From assembly GCA_902464175.1 (NCBI GenBank), contig CABQHZ010000054.1, forward strand, positions 1 through 10,997: DNA of 10,997 nt, given 5' to 3'. Each line of letters begins with the position of its first letter. The stretch's first letter is position 1. A program made the translations under genes and the position numbers. Origin of the DNA: an uncultured Collinsella sp. (GTDB lineage: Bacteria > Actinomycetota > Coriobacteriia > Coriobacteriales > Coriobacteriaceae). The notes under the pieces were generated by a model. That model saw only the letters and a program-made list of their open reading frames with translations, did no database searches and was not told where the DNA came from. Shown here one piece after another: positions 1 through 6,726 of this stretch.

Positions 1-46
1 TCTTCACAAGCAATCATCTTTCTCTAGAAAACGACAGCGATTGAGT

Positions 47-75
47 ATTCTACAACACGTATGCACGCATCGTAA
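47..75 (-). promoter_or_regulatory. Possible promoter reading off the left edge
   Basis: On the minus strand a TAGAAT hexamer (47-52) lies 17 bases from TTACGA (70-75), a weak -35 with 3 of 6 consensus matches. The region is AT-richer than its surroundings and lies beyond the map terminator-like hairpin, where a new transcription unit would need its own promoter. The heptamer TCGTAAT occurs twice (70-76 and 81-87) with an 11-base period, one DNA turn. The target gene is outside the window; infA would be the usual next gene but is not visible. Confidence 0.25.
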
Positions 76-118
76 TAACTTCGTAATGGCTCCACAACTA
101 AGCGGAACTTGTTACATT

Positions 119-249
119 TGAAATGTAAAACAAAGCCGTTCCCTGATGCCCAAGATCGCCTTGAAATGAGAAGGCATAGACCTTGGGGTCATGCCTTCGA
201 AATTGAAAGGCGAGGTTGGGCATCAGGGGGCGGCGACTTTTACATTTCA
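119..249 (-). terminator. Long imperfect stem-loop (131 nt) at the 3' end of map, likely terminator or palindromic repeat
   Basis: The arms 119-182 and 187-249 are imperfect reverse complements around a TTGG loop (183-186). Uninterrupted blocks include TGAAATGTAAAA (119-130) with 238-249, GCCG plus CCCTGATGCCCAA (135-153) with 216-234 (two G-T wobbles), TCGCCTT (156-162) with 207-213, and GAAGGCAT (170-177) with 191-198. On the map transcript the 135-234 stem is followed by a T-rich run (UUUGUUUUACAUUU), which fits an intrinsic terminator. The other strand also has TTTT after its stem, so it may work both ways. It is much longer than a normal terminator, and its right outer arm encodes the final Glu, Met and TAA stop of map. 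A mobile palindromic element (MITE or REP-like) is the alternative. Confidence 0.65.
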
Positions 250-1028
250 CCGCCTTGCAAGGAACACCAAGCACCTTGCGCGTCGGTGGTGATAATCACC
301 GGACCGTCATTGGTAATGGCGACGGTGTTCTCGTAGTGCGCGGCGGGCAGGTGGTCGTTGGTCGTAACAATCCAACCGTCGGAGCCCGTGCTCACATGGT
401 TGGAACCCATCGTAACCATCGGCTCGATGGCAATGACCATGCCGGCCTGGAGGCGAACGCCCCTCCCCTTCTTTCCATAGTTAGGAACGTTGGGGTCCTC
501 GTGCATCACGCGGCCAATGCCATGGCCCACATAGTCGCGAAGCACGCCGTAACCGTGAGACTCAGCGAGGGACTGAACGGCATAACCGACGTCCCCGATA
601 TGGTTACCGGGAACAGCCTGCTCGATGGCAGCCTTAAGGCAATCGCGCGTAACCTCGCACAGGGCCTTGGCCTCGGGCGTGGGTGTGCCGACAAAAAACG
701 TCCAAGCGTTATCGCCGACCCAACCGTCGACAACGGCTCCCGTATCGATGGAAATGATATCGCCATCGCGCAGGATCATGTCGGGGTTGGGAATACCGTG
801 GACAACGGCATCGTTGATCGATGCGCAAATGGTTCCGGGGAACCCGCCGTAACCCTTAAAGGCCGGGGTGCCGCCATGCATGCGGATAATCTGCTCCGCG
901 AGCTGATCGAGCTCAAAAGTCGAAACGCCGGGGCGCACCATGGCTCCAACGTGGCGGAGCGCCATCTTAGATAGCGCTCCTGCCTTCTTCATCTGCTCGA
1001 TTTGCGTTGCAGACTTAATCTTGATCAT
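240..1028 (-). CDS. map: Type I methionine aminopeptidase
   Basis: Cytosolic metalloenzyme that removes the initiator methionine from nascent proteins when the second residue is small. The 262-residue protein has the five metal ligands of the family: D95 (in SIDTG), D106 (in VGDNAW), H169 (in GHGIG), E202 (in AIEPM) and E233 (in HYENT), plus the conserved H77 (in VVHGIP). It lacks the N-terminal zinc-finger extension of some family members. The ATG overlaps the adk stop by 4 bases (ATGA), so translation is probably coupled; only a weak AGAGG lies upstream. It is the last visible gene of the spc unit. After the usual end of the catalytic domain (IITTD) it carries about 13 extra residues ending in GGEM, whose last two codons and stop lie in the 119-249 stem-loop. 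Confidence 0.97.
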   Translation of the reverse strand: MIKIKSATQIEQMKKAGALSKMALRHVGAMVRPGVSTFELDQLAEQIIRMHGGTPAFKGYGGFPGTICASINDAVVHGIPNPDMILRDGDIISIDTGAVVDGWVGDNAWTFFVGTPTPEAKALCEVTRDCLKAAIEQAVPGNHIGDVGYAVQSLAESHGYGVLRDYVGHGIGRVMHEDPNVPNYGKKGRGVRLQAGMVIAIEPMVTMGSNHVSTGSDGWIVTTNDHLPAAHYENTVAITNDGPVIITTDAQGAWCSLQGGEM

Positions 1029-1651
1029 AGACCGAGAGCCTCTTTGACATCCCCGTACACGGTCTCGCGAGCCTGGTCACCGTTGACCGACTTGAGCAGA
1101 CCCTGGCCACGATAGTAGTCGACGAGCGGGCTCGTGGACTTCTCGTAGACGTCGAGACGGTTCTTGATGGTCTCGGGCTTGTCGTCGTCGCGCTGATACA
1201 TCTCGCCGGCGCACTTGGGGCAGGTGACATCGGCGGCGGTGCCGGTGTAACCGCAGGCGCGGCAGGTGCGACGCGAAGACAGACGATCGATGATAACCTC
1301 GGGGGCCACATCGACCAAAAGGGCACAGTCGATCTCGCGACCCATGGCGGAGAGCTCGGAATCGAGCGTCACAGCCTGGGCGGTGTTGCGCGGGAAGCCG
1401 TCGAGGATGAAGCCCTGCTGGGCGTCATCGGCGGCAAGGCGCTCCTTGACAAGGTCGATCACGAGCTGGTCGGGAACGAGCTCGCCAGCGTCCATGTACT
1501 TCTTAGCCTGAATACCAAGCTCGGTGCCACCCTTGACGGCAGCACGCAGCAGGTCGCCCGTGGAAATGTGAGCGACGCCAAACTCGGCGACGAGCTCCTG
1601 TGCGACGGTGCCCTTACCGGCACCCGGAGCTCCGAGCAATACGAGGTTCAT
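1025..1651 (-). CDS. adk: Adenylate kinase
   Basis: Catalyses ATP + AMP to 2 ADP in the cytosol, keeping adenine nucleotides balanced. The 208-residue protein opens with the classic MNLVLLGAPGAGKGT P-loop (G7-T15). It has the DGFPR motif (84-88) and a LID domain with four cysteines, C130, C133, C144 and C147 (CxxC-x10-CxxC), so a structural zinc site is expected. The LID insertion is somewhat compact. I chose ATG at 1651 rather than the in-frame TTG at 1657: the AGGAGG at 1659-1664 sits 7 bases before the ATG but only 1 before the TTG, and the family starts at MNL. It lies 18 bases after secY and overlaps map by 4 bases, the normal secY-adk-map order. Confidence 0.97.
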   Translation of the reverse strand: MNLVLLGAPGAGKGTVAQELVAEFGVAHISTGDLLRAAVKGGTELGIQAKKYMDAGELVPDQLVIDLVKERLAADDAQQGFILDGFPRNTAQAVTLDSELSAMGREIDCALLVDVAPEVIIDRLSSRRTCRACGYTGTAADVTCPKCAGEMYQRDDDKPETIKNRLDVYEKSTSPLVDYYRGQGLLKSVNGDQARETVYGDVKEALGL

Positions 1652-1669
1652 GAGCAATCCTCCTCTAGC

Positions 1670-2956
1670 CTATTTAAAGAATCCATCGTAATCATACATC
1701 TTGATCTGGCCTTCGAGCTTATCGACCGTGTCGAGCACGACGCCGACCATGATGAGGATGGACGTGCCGCCAAATGCCTGGATCAGATGGTTACCCGTGA
1801 AGGAGAAGATGATCGAAGGCACGATGGCGATGAGCGCCAAAAAGACAGCGCTGGGAAGCGTGATCTTGTTGAGCGCGTTCTTGATGTAGGCCGCGGTAGC
1901 CCTACCCGGACGCACGCCCGGAATAAAGCCGCCCTGCTTCTTAAGGTTGTCGGCCGTGTCATCGGGGTTGAACACCATGGAGGTGTAGAAGTACGCGAAG
2001 AACACGATGAGGACAACGTTAAGCACCCAGTTGAGCCAACCGGTCGAAAGCGCGGAGGCAACTGCCTGAATCCAGCCGATGCCGGGGAAGAACACGGCAA
2101 TCTGAGCCGGGAAGTACAGCAGCGCCGAAGCGAAGATGATCGGCACGACACCCGCGGTGTTGACCTTAATGGGCAGGTAGGTGGTCTGGCCACCCATCAT
2201 GCGACGGCCAACGACGCGTTTGGCGTAGGAGACCGGGATGCGGCGCTGGCCGCGCTCAAGGAAAACAATCAGCGGGATAACCAGCAAGATGATGGCGCAG
2301 ATGATCACCATGGTGATGATGCCACCGGCATTGCCCTCGGTGCTGGAGAAGATCGCCTGCGGCAGACCGGCCATGATGTTCGCAAAGATGATCAGCGACA
2401 TGCCATTGCCGATACCGCGCTGGGTGATGAGCTCACCAATCCACATGATCAGCATGGCGCCCGCGGTGAGCGTGCCGACGATCATGAGGTCGAAGATGAT
2501 CTCGGGAGCGCCGGCGCCATTGAAGCTGATGCCGAAGCTCTTAAAGAGGAAGAGGTAACCCACGGAGTTGAGGATTGCCAGAGCCAGGGTGAGGTAACGC
2601 GAATACTGCGTAATCTTGGTCTGACCGACCTCGCCCTCGCGGGCAAGCTCATGCAGGGAAGGCACAACGGCCTGGAGCATCTGGAGGATGATCGAGCTGG
2701 TGATGTAAGGCATGATGCCCAGCGAAAACACCGACACATAGCTCAACGCGCCGCCAGAGAAAAGATTCAGGAGGGCCATAGCACCTGCGGCGACCGAATT
2801 GTTATCGGTCGAGAAAAGGCCCAGCATCCCCTGGAAGGGAATGCCGGGCACAGGAACGTGCGCACCAATGCGGTACACGACGAGCATAGCTATGGTAAAA
2901 AGAATCTTTTCGCGCAATTCTTTGATGCGGAAAGCATTCTTAAGACCATTTAGCAC
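1670..2956 (-). CDS. secY: Protein translocase channel subunit SecY
   Basis: Integral membrane pore of the Sec translocon, which works with SecE, SecG and SecA to export or insert proteins. The 428 residues match the family length. Visible hallmarks are the N-terminal KNAFRIKELREKILFTI stretch leading into helix 1 (about 18-36), GAHVPVPGI, a cytoplasmic ITQRGIGNG (177-185), NLKKQGGFIPGVRPG (337-351) and GGTSILIMVGVVLDT (396-410). About ten hydrophobic segments can be counted. The start is GTG at 2956, overlapping the rplO stop by 7 bases. It is supported by the family N-terminus (MLxxLKNAF) and suggests translational coupling to L15, since only a weak AAAGG precedes it. adk follows after 18 bases. 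Confidence 0.97.
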   Translation of the reverse strand: MLNGLKNAFRIKELREKILFTIAMLVVYRIGAHVPVPGIPFQGMLGLFSTDNNSVAAGAMALLNLFSGGALSYVSVFSLGIMPYITSSIILQMLQAVVPSLHELAREGEVGQTKITQYSRYLTLALAILNSVGYLFLFKSFGISFNGAGAPEIIFDLMIVGTLTAGAMLIMWIGELITQRGIGNGMSLIIFANIMAGLPQAIFSSTEGNAGGIITMVIICAIILLVIPLIVFLERGQRRIPVSYAKRVVGRRMMGGQTTYLPIKVNTAGVVPIIFASALLYFPAQIAVFFPGIGWIQAVASALSTGWLNWVLNVVLIVFFAYFYTSMVFNPDDTADNLKKQGGFIPGVRPGRATAAYIKNALNKITLPSAVFLALIAIVPSIIFSFTGNHLIQAFGGTSILIMVGVVLDTVDKLEGQIKMYDYDGFFK

Positions 2957-3399
2957 GGCAGCTCGACCTTTCCGCCGGCGGCCTCGATCTTGGCCTGCGC
3001 AGAAGCGCTGACCTTGTCGACCTTGACCGTGAACTTCTTGGTGAGCTCACCATTGCCGAGCACCTTGACGGGCTCGAACTCGCTCTTGGTGATGCGAGCG
3101 GCCTTAAGAGCGGCACCGTCGATCACAGCGCCATCCTCGAACTTACGCTCGAGACGCTCAACGTTAACAGCGGTGTACTCGATACGACGGGGGTTGCGGA
3201 AGCCCGGAAGCTTGGGCAGGCGCATAGCCAGCGGAGTCTGGCCACCCTCGAAGCCGGCACCCTTGGTGCCGCCAGAGCGGGAACCCTGGCCCTTCTGACC
3301 GCGGCCAGAAGTGGTGCCGTGACCCGAAGAATTGCCACGGCCGACGCGCTTGCGGTTCTTGGTGGAACCGGGCGCGGGAGTAAGATCGTGAAGCTGCAT
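2950..3399 (-). CDS. rplO: 50S ribosomal protein L15
   Basis: Large-subunit protein that binds 23S rRNA late in assembly. The 149-residue product shows the glycine-rich, basic N-terminal extension typical of L15 (RVGRGNSSGHGTTSGRGQ, then KGQGSRSGG), followed by FEGGQTPLAMRLPKLPGF. The C-terminal globular domain ends in a G-G-K-V-E-L block. Length is standard (about 147). The ATG follows the rpmD stop by 3 bases, and its GAGGAG Shine-Dalgarno is made of the last two Glu codons of rpmD. Its 3' end overlaps the secY GTG by 7 bases. The order rpmD-rplO-secY is the usual bacterial one. Confidence 0.97.
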   Translation of the reverse strand: MQLHDLTPAPGSTKNRKRVGRGNSSGHGTTSGRGQKGQGSRSGGTKGAGFEGGQTPLAMRLPKLPGFRNPRRIEYTAVNVERLERKFEDGAVIDGAALKAARITKSEFEPVKVLGNGELTKKFTVKVDKVSASAQAKIEAAGGKVELPC

Positions 3400-3402
3400 T
3401 TG

Positions 3403-3585
3403 CTACTCCTCTACAATCTCGACAAGGTGCTTGACCTTGAAGATCATGCCGCGGACGGACTCGTTGTCAGCAATCTCGCGAACCTCGCGGATCCTGTGGA
3501 GACCGAGGGCACGGACAGTACGGACCTGGTCCTGCTTGCAACCGTTGGTGCTGCGGACCTGCTTGATCTTGATGGTGTCAGCCAT
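3403..3585 (-). CDS. rpmD: 50S ribosomal protein L30
   Basis: Small large-subunit protein of 60 residues, the usual size for bacterial L30. The sequence fits the family: an initial strand with IKIKQVRSTNG, then a helix with the QVRTVRALGLHRIREVRE pattern, and a closing strand ending in VKHLVEIVEE. The ATG lies 2 bases after the rpsE stop. The AAGGAG Shine-Dalgarno is contained in the final Lys-Glu codons of rpsE, so the two genes are tightly packed. rplO starts 3 bases downstream. Confidence 0.96.
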   Translation of the reverse strand: MADTIKIKQVRSTNGCKQDQVRTVRALGLHRIREVREIADNESVRGMIFKVKHLVEIVEE

Positions 3586-3587
3586 GC

Positions 3588-4112
3588 TTAGTTCTCCTTA
3601 CCGACGAACATCTCGGAGACCGTCAGGCCACGGCGAGCCGCGACGTCCTCAGGGCTGGAGAGCTCCTTGAGGCCCTCGACGGCAGCCTTGATGATGTTGA
3701 GGCCGTTGTCGGTACCGAGGGACTTGGACAGGACGTTCTTGATGCCAGCAAGCTCAAAGAGGGGACGCACAGCGCCGCCGGCGATAACGCCGGTACCCTC
3801 GACAGCGGGCTTGATGATGATGCGGCCGGCACCAAAGTGGCCGAGAACCTCGTGCGGGATGGTGCCCTGCTCGGTCACCGGCACGTGGAACATGTTCTTC
3901 TTGGCATCGAGAGACGCCTTGGAGATGGCCAGGGGCACCTCAGCGGACTTGCCCATGCCAACGCCGACGTTGCCCTTGCCGTCGCCAACGACGACGAGAG
4001 CGACGAGGCTCATGCGACGACCGCCCTTGACGGTCTTCGACACGCGGTTGATGTAAACGACGCGCTCCTCGAACTCGGAGGCCTCGCGCTGCTGCTTCTG
4101 ATTACGAGCCAT
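3588..4112 (-). CDS. rpsE: 30S ribosomal protein S5
   Basis: Small-subunit protein involved in mRNA entry and decoding fidelity. The 174-residue protein has the S5 N-terminal domain: FEERVVYINRVSKTVKGGRR (14-33), then the LVVVGDGKGNVGVGMGKS loop and strand (39-56). The C-terminal domain carries the GTGVIAGGAVRPLFELAGI segment. The ATG at 4112 has an AGGAGG about 10 bases upstream that overlaps the rplR stop (CTAGGAGG). An earlier ATG in the leader is followed at once by TAG, so it is not a start. rpmD follows after 2 bases. Confidence 0.97.
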   Translation of the reverse strand: MARNQKQQREASEFEERVVYINRVSKTVKGGRRMSLVALVVVGDGKGNVGVGMGKSAEVPLAISKASLDAKKNMFHVPVTEQGTIPHEVLGHFGAGRIIIKPAVEGTGVIAGGAVRPLFELAGIKNVLSKSLGTDNGLNIIKAAVEGLKELSSPEDVAARRGLTVSEMFVGKEN

Positions 4113-4126
4113 GTGCTACATACCTC

Positions 4127-4495
4127 CTAGAACTCGAGACCGGCGGCACGAGCACCGTCGGCGAGGGCCTTGACGCGGCCATGGTAGATACGGCCACCGC
4201 GATCGAAGGCGACCTTGGTGATGCCGGCCTCGATGGCGCGCTTGCCAACGAGCTGACCGACCTTCTCCGCAGCCTCCTTGTTCGAGGTGTGGGTGCCCTT
4301 GAACTCGGCCTCGAGGGTCGAGGCAGAGACGAGCGTCAGGCTGGAGCCCTTGCTGTCGTCGATGATCTGGGCATAGATGTTGGCGTTAGTACGGGTCACG
4401 CGAAGACGCGGACGCTCGGAGGTACCCGAGACCTTGCCGCGAACACGACGCTGACGACGCTTGAGGCCTTCCAGCTTCGCCTTATGCTTGTTCAT
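4127..4495 (-). CDS. rplR: 50S ribosomal protein L18
   Basis: Large-subunit protein that binds 5S rRNA together with L5. The 122 residues match the family length (about 120). Visible features are the basic N-terminus (MNKHKAKLEGLKRRQRRVRG), the ERPRLRVTRTNANIYAQIID core strand (27-46), and the C-terminal VAFDRGGRIYHGRVKALADG with the usual ARAAGLEF tail. The ATG has AGGAG (4503-4507) 7 bases upstream. It is separated from rplF by a 75-base spacer with a hairpin, and from rpsE by 14 bases. Confidence 0.97.
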   Translation of the reverse strand: MNKHKAKLEGLKRRQRRVRGKVSGTSERPRLRVTRTNANIYAQIIDDSKGSSLTLVSASTLEAEFKGTHTSNKEAAEKVGQLVGKRAIEAGITKVAFDRGGRIYHGRVKALADGARAAGLEF

Positions 4496-4523
4496 ACGTA
4501 AACTCCTAAAAAGGTTGATCTTG

Positions 4524-4545
4524 CCAGCACCTGACGGGGTGCTGG
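4524..4545 (-). other. Intra-operon hairpin in the rplF-rplR spacer
   Basis: Perfect 8-bp stem, CCAGCACC (4524-4531) with GGTGCTGG (4538-4545), around a 6-nt loop. It sits between the rplF stop and the rplR Shine-Dalgarno. On the transcript the next bases are CAAGATCAACC, with a T run only about 12 bases later, so it is not a convincing terminator. An RNA-processing, stability or partial attenuation role is possible but only inferred. Confidence 0.6.
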
Positions 4546-4570
4546 TCTTATGCGAGTGAGTCGGTTACGA

Positions 4571-5107
4571 CTACTTGGCGGCCTTACCCAGCTTGCGGCG
4601 GATGTGCTCGCCAACGTAGTGGATACCCTTGCCCTTGTAAGGCTCGGGAGGACGATGGCCGCGGATCTCAGCGGCGATCTGACCGACCTGCTGCTTGTTG
4701 ATACCCTTGACGTTCACGTGGGTGTTGTCGGGAACCTCGAAGGTGATGCCCTCGGGAGCCTCGACGATCACGGGGTGCGAGAAGCCCAGGGAGAACTCGA
4801 GGTTCTTGCCCTTCTGCTGCACGCGGTAACCGACGCCGGCGAGCTCGAGCTTCTTCTCGAAGCCCTCGGAAACGCCAACAACCATGTTGTGGATGAGGGC
4901 GCGAGTGAGGCCGTGGCGGGCACGGGTCTCACGCTCGTCGTCGGGACGGGAAACGGTGAGGACGTTGTCCTCGACGTTGATAGCGAGCTTCTCAAAGACA
5001 TCGAGCTCGAGCTGGCCCTTGGGGCCCTTGACGACAACGTTGTTGCCGTTGACTGCCACTTCGACTCCGGCGGGAATCTGGACAGGCTTATTACCGATAC
5101 GAGACAC
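4571..5107 (-). CDS. rplF: 50S ribosomal protein L6
   Basis: Large-subunit protein near the factor-binding centre. The 178 residues begin with the family N-terminus MSRIGNKPVQIPAGVEV and end with the signature PEPYKGKGIHYVGEHIRRKLGK (about 154-175). Two internal repeats of the L6 fold are consistent with the length. The start codon is GTG at 5107, preceded at 6 bases by AAAGGAG, and no nearby ATG fits the family start. rpsH lies 33 bases upstream; the rplR gap is 75 bases and holds a hairpin. Confidence 0.97.
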   Translation of the reverse strand: MSRIGNKPVQIPAGVEVAVNGNNVVVKGPKGQLELDVFEKLAINVEDNVLTVSRPDDERETRARHGLTRALIHNMVVGVSEGFEKKLELAGVGYRVQQKGKNLEFSLGFSHPVIVEAPEGITFEVPDNTHVNVKGINKQQVGQIAAEIRGHRPPEPYKGKGIHYVGEHIRRKLGKAAK

Positions 5108-5140
5108 GGTGATCTCCTTTCCTTCTACCTACCGAGCGAA

Positions 5141-5539
5141 TTACCAGACGTAAGCGATGATCTCGCCGCCGACGTTGTGCTTGCGAGCATCGCGGTCGGT
5201 CATGACGCCATGGCTGGTGGAAATAATGGCGGTACCAAGGCCACCGCGGACGCGGGGCATGTCGGCAACGCCGGTGTACTTACGCAGGCCCGGCTTGGAA
5301 ATGCGGCGGATGCCGTTGATGACCTTAGCCTTCTTGGGACCATACTTAAGCGTGATGTGCAGAGTCTTCTGGGGAACGGTGTCCTCGACATCGTAGCCCT
5401 CGATGTAGCCCTCCTCGTGCAGAACACGAGCGATCTCGACGAGCTTCTTGCTGCTCGGCATGGAGACCGTGGCCTTGTTCACAGAGTTAGCGTTACGGAT
5501 GCGCGTAAGCATATCTGCGATCGGGTCTGTAAGGTTCAT
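5141..5539 (-). CDS. rpsH: 30S ribosomal protein S8
   Basis: Primary 16S rRNA-binding protein. In E. coli S8 also represses translation of its own spc operon; whether it does so here is not visible. The 132 residues are standard. It starts with MNLTDPIADMLTRIRNAN and ends with the STSHGVMTDRDARKHNVGGE signature plus IIAYVW. The ATG has AAGGAG 7 bases upstream. A 119-base spacer with two hairpins separates it from rpsN, the longest gap in this operon. Confidence 0.97.
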   Translation of the reverse strand: MNLTDPIADMLTRIRNANSVNKATVSMPSSKKLVEIARVLHEEGYIEGYDVEDTVPQKTLHITLKYGPKKAKVINGIRRISKPGLRKYTGVADMPRVRGGLGTAIISTSHGVMTDRDARKHNVGGEIIAYVW

Positions 5540-5580
5540 ACAGATTCTCCTTCGTTCTTGATGAACACGTGCTCTTGGTT

Positions 5581-5603
5581 CTTCGCCGCCCTTAACGGCA
5601 AAG
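5581..5603 (-). other. Intra-operon hairpin in the rpsN-rpsH spacer
   Basis: Eight-pair stem, 5581-5588 with 5596-5603, including one G-U wobble, and a 7-nt loop. It sits about 40 bases before the rpsH start on the transcript. No T run follows, so it is not a typical terminator. It may be a processing or translational control element; the function is unknown. Confidence 0.45.
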
Positions 5604-5646
5604 CCTTTTTAGCGCGTTTTCCCTGTTCCAAACTGATGCTTGAAAC

Positions 5647-5666
5647 GCTGGTAGTGACTTACCAGC
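5647..5666 (-). other. Hairpin spanning the rpsN stop codon
   Basis: Perfect 7-bp stem GCTGGTA (5647-5653) with TACCAGC (5660-5666) and a 6-nt loop. It includes the TAA stop of rpsN (5659-5661). It could slow ribosomes or protect the 3' end of a processed rpsN transcript, but this is inference from position only. Confidence 0.45.
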
Positions 5667-5844
5667 TGGCCTTCTTAACGCCGGGAAGCTCGCCCTTGAG
5701 TGCAAGCTCGCGGAAGCAGACACGGCACAGGCCGAACTTGCGGTACACAGAGTGCGGACGGCCGCAGCGCTGGCAGCGCGTGTACTCACGAGTAGAGAAC
5801 TTCTGCTTGCGATTGCACTTGACGATCATCGATGTCTTAGCCAC
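5659..5844 (-). CDS. rpsN: 30S ribosomal protein S14, zinc-binding type Z
   Basis: Small-subunit head protein of 61 residues, the short form. Four cysteines, C24, C27, C40 and C43 (CxxC-x12-CxxC), form the zinc ribbon, and RCGRPHSVYRKFGLCRVCFRELA is diagnostic when read around them. Short zinc-binding S14 is usual in Gram-positive lineages; a longer zinc-free paralogue used under zinc limitation may exist elsewhere. The start is GTG at 5844 with AGGAGG 6 bases before it, giving the family N-terminus MAKTSMIVK. It lies between rplE (79-base gap) and rpsH (119-base gap), the normal position. Confidence 0.97.
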   Translation of the reverse strand: MAKTSMIVKCNRKQKFSTREYTRCQRCGRPHSVYRKFGLCRVCFRELALKGELPGVKKASW

Positions 5845-5879
5845 TTATATCCTCCTCACATAGAGTATTGTTCGCCCCA

Positions 5880-5907
5880 AGCGCCGCCCCCTTCTGGGAA
5901 CGGCGCT
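5880..5907 (-). other. Intra-operon hairpin in the rplE-rpsN spacer
   Basis: Seven-bp outer stem AGCGCCG (5880-5886) with CGGCGCT (5901-5907), with an inner CCC/GGG pairing closing a TTCT loop. It starts about 17 bases after the rplE stop on the transcript. No T run follows, so it is probably not a full terminator; it might set the ratio between rplE and downstream genes. Confidence 0.5.
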
Positions 5908-5923
5908 CATAGGGCAGGTGAAC

Positions 5924-6481
5924 CTATTTCTTGAACGGGAAACCGAAGGCGTCCAGAAGGGCCTTGGCCTCCTCATCGGTGTTGGCGGTGGTCACGAAAG
6001 TGATGTCCATACCACGCTGGTGATCGACGGAGTCGAAGTCAATCTCGGGGAAGATGAGCTGCTCGGTGACGCCCATGGAGAAGTTACCACGGCCGTCGAA
6101 GCTCTTGGCGGAGATGCCGCGGAAGTCGCGGATACGGGGGATCGCGACGGAGGTCAGACGATCGAAGAACTCCCACATACGGTCGCCACGCAGGGTAACC
6201 TTGCAGCCGATCGGCATACCAGCGCGCAGGCGGAAGGTAGCGATGGACTTGCGGGCACGGGTAATCATCGGCTGCTGGCCGGTGATGGCGCGCAGGTCGC
6301 GCACGGCACCGTCGATGGCCTTGGAATCGGTAGCGGCCTCGCCGACACCCATGTTCACGACGATCTTCTCAAACTTGGGGATCATCATGACGTTCTCGTA
6401 CTGGAACTTGTCCTGAAGCTGCTGCTTGACCTCGTTGTTGTACTTGGTCTTCAGACGCGGCACATACTTCTCTTCTGCCAT
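5924..6481 (-). CDS. rplE: 50S ribosomal protein L5
   Basis: Large-subunit protein that binds 5S rRNA with L18 and contacts the P-site tRNA. The 185-residue product has the family block MMIPKFEKIVVNMGVGEA, then TGQQPMITRARKSIATFRLR, and ends with FPEIDFDSVDHQRGMDITFV and a DAFGFPFKK tail. The ATG at 6481 has AAGGAG (6488-6493) 6 bases upstream. Unusually it is the first ribosomal gene of its unit: rplX, which normally precedes it, is missing and a 325-base non-coding stretch with its own candidate promoter takes its place. rpsN follows after 79 bases. Confidence 0.97.
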   Translation of the reverse strand: MAEEKYVPRLKTKYNNEVKQQLQDKFQYENVMMIPKFEKIVVNMGVGEAATDSKAIDGAVRDLRAITGQQPMITRARKSIATFRLRAGMPIGCKVTLRGDRMWEFFDRLTSVAIPRIRDFRGISAKSFDGRGNFSMGVTEQLIFPEIDFDSVDHQRGMDITFVTTANTDEEAKALLDAFGFPFKK

Positions 6482-6618
6482 TGTTCACTCCTTCTTGGGG
6501 TTTTAAGCACGGGGCGTGGCCACGATGGGTTGTCCTCGTGCCTCCTGGCTGCATCCGCGCCGCTCATGGCATTTCGCGGTTTGGACTCGACACAGCAGGA
6601 GCCGACAAAACAATCGGT

Positions 6619-6647
6619 ACTATACGCGCATCGGGAGCGTATTTCCA
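6619..6647 (-). promoter_or_regulatory. Candidate sigma-70-type promoter for rplE and the truncated spc unit
   Basis: On the minus strand, TATAGT (6619-6624, 5 of 6 to consensus) lies exactly 17 bases from TGGAAA (6642-6647, 4 of 6 to TTGACA). Transcription would begin near 6612, leaving a leader of about 130 bases before rplE. It is the only good pair I found in this gap. It makes sense because no ribosomal gene lies upstream to drive the unit. Confidence 0.5.
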
Positions 6648-6726
6648 GAAAAACCTCGTCTGCCTGCACAACTCCACAACTCCCCCGCACAAACCGATCC
6701 GCATGCGACGGAGGAAAATGGCAGTT

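Noticed and set aside
119..249. CRISPR or tRNA reading of the repeat structure behind map
   Set aside because: There is one inverted repeat and no series of direct repeats with spacers, and no cloverleaf or CCA end.
1652..1657. TTG at 1657 as the adk start
   Set aside because: It would leave one base between AGGAGG and the start codon; ATG at 1651 has normal spacing and the family N-terminus.
1568..2953. 461-residue open frame on the plus strand opposite secY and the end of adk
   Set aside because: Antisense shadow caused by GC-rich codon use; the translation is low complexity, rich in D, E, H and R, with no family features, while secY on the other strand is unmistakable.
4550..5863. 437-residue plus-strand open frame across rplF, rpsH and rpsN
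   Set aside because: It lies antisense to three certain ribosomal genes; its Leu/Asp/Val-rich translation is the mirror of their codon bias.
6451..6690. Minus-strand short frame upstream of rplE, considered as a rplX remnant
   Set aside because: Translation has none of the L24 features (KOW motif, zinc-ribbon-like tail) and overlaps the rplE start.
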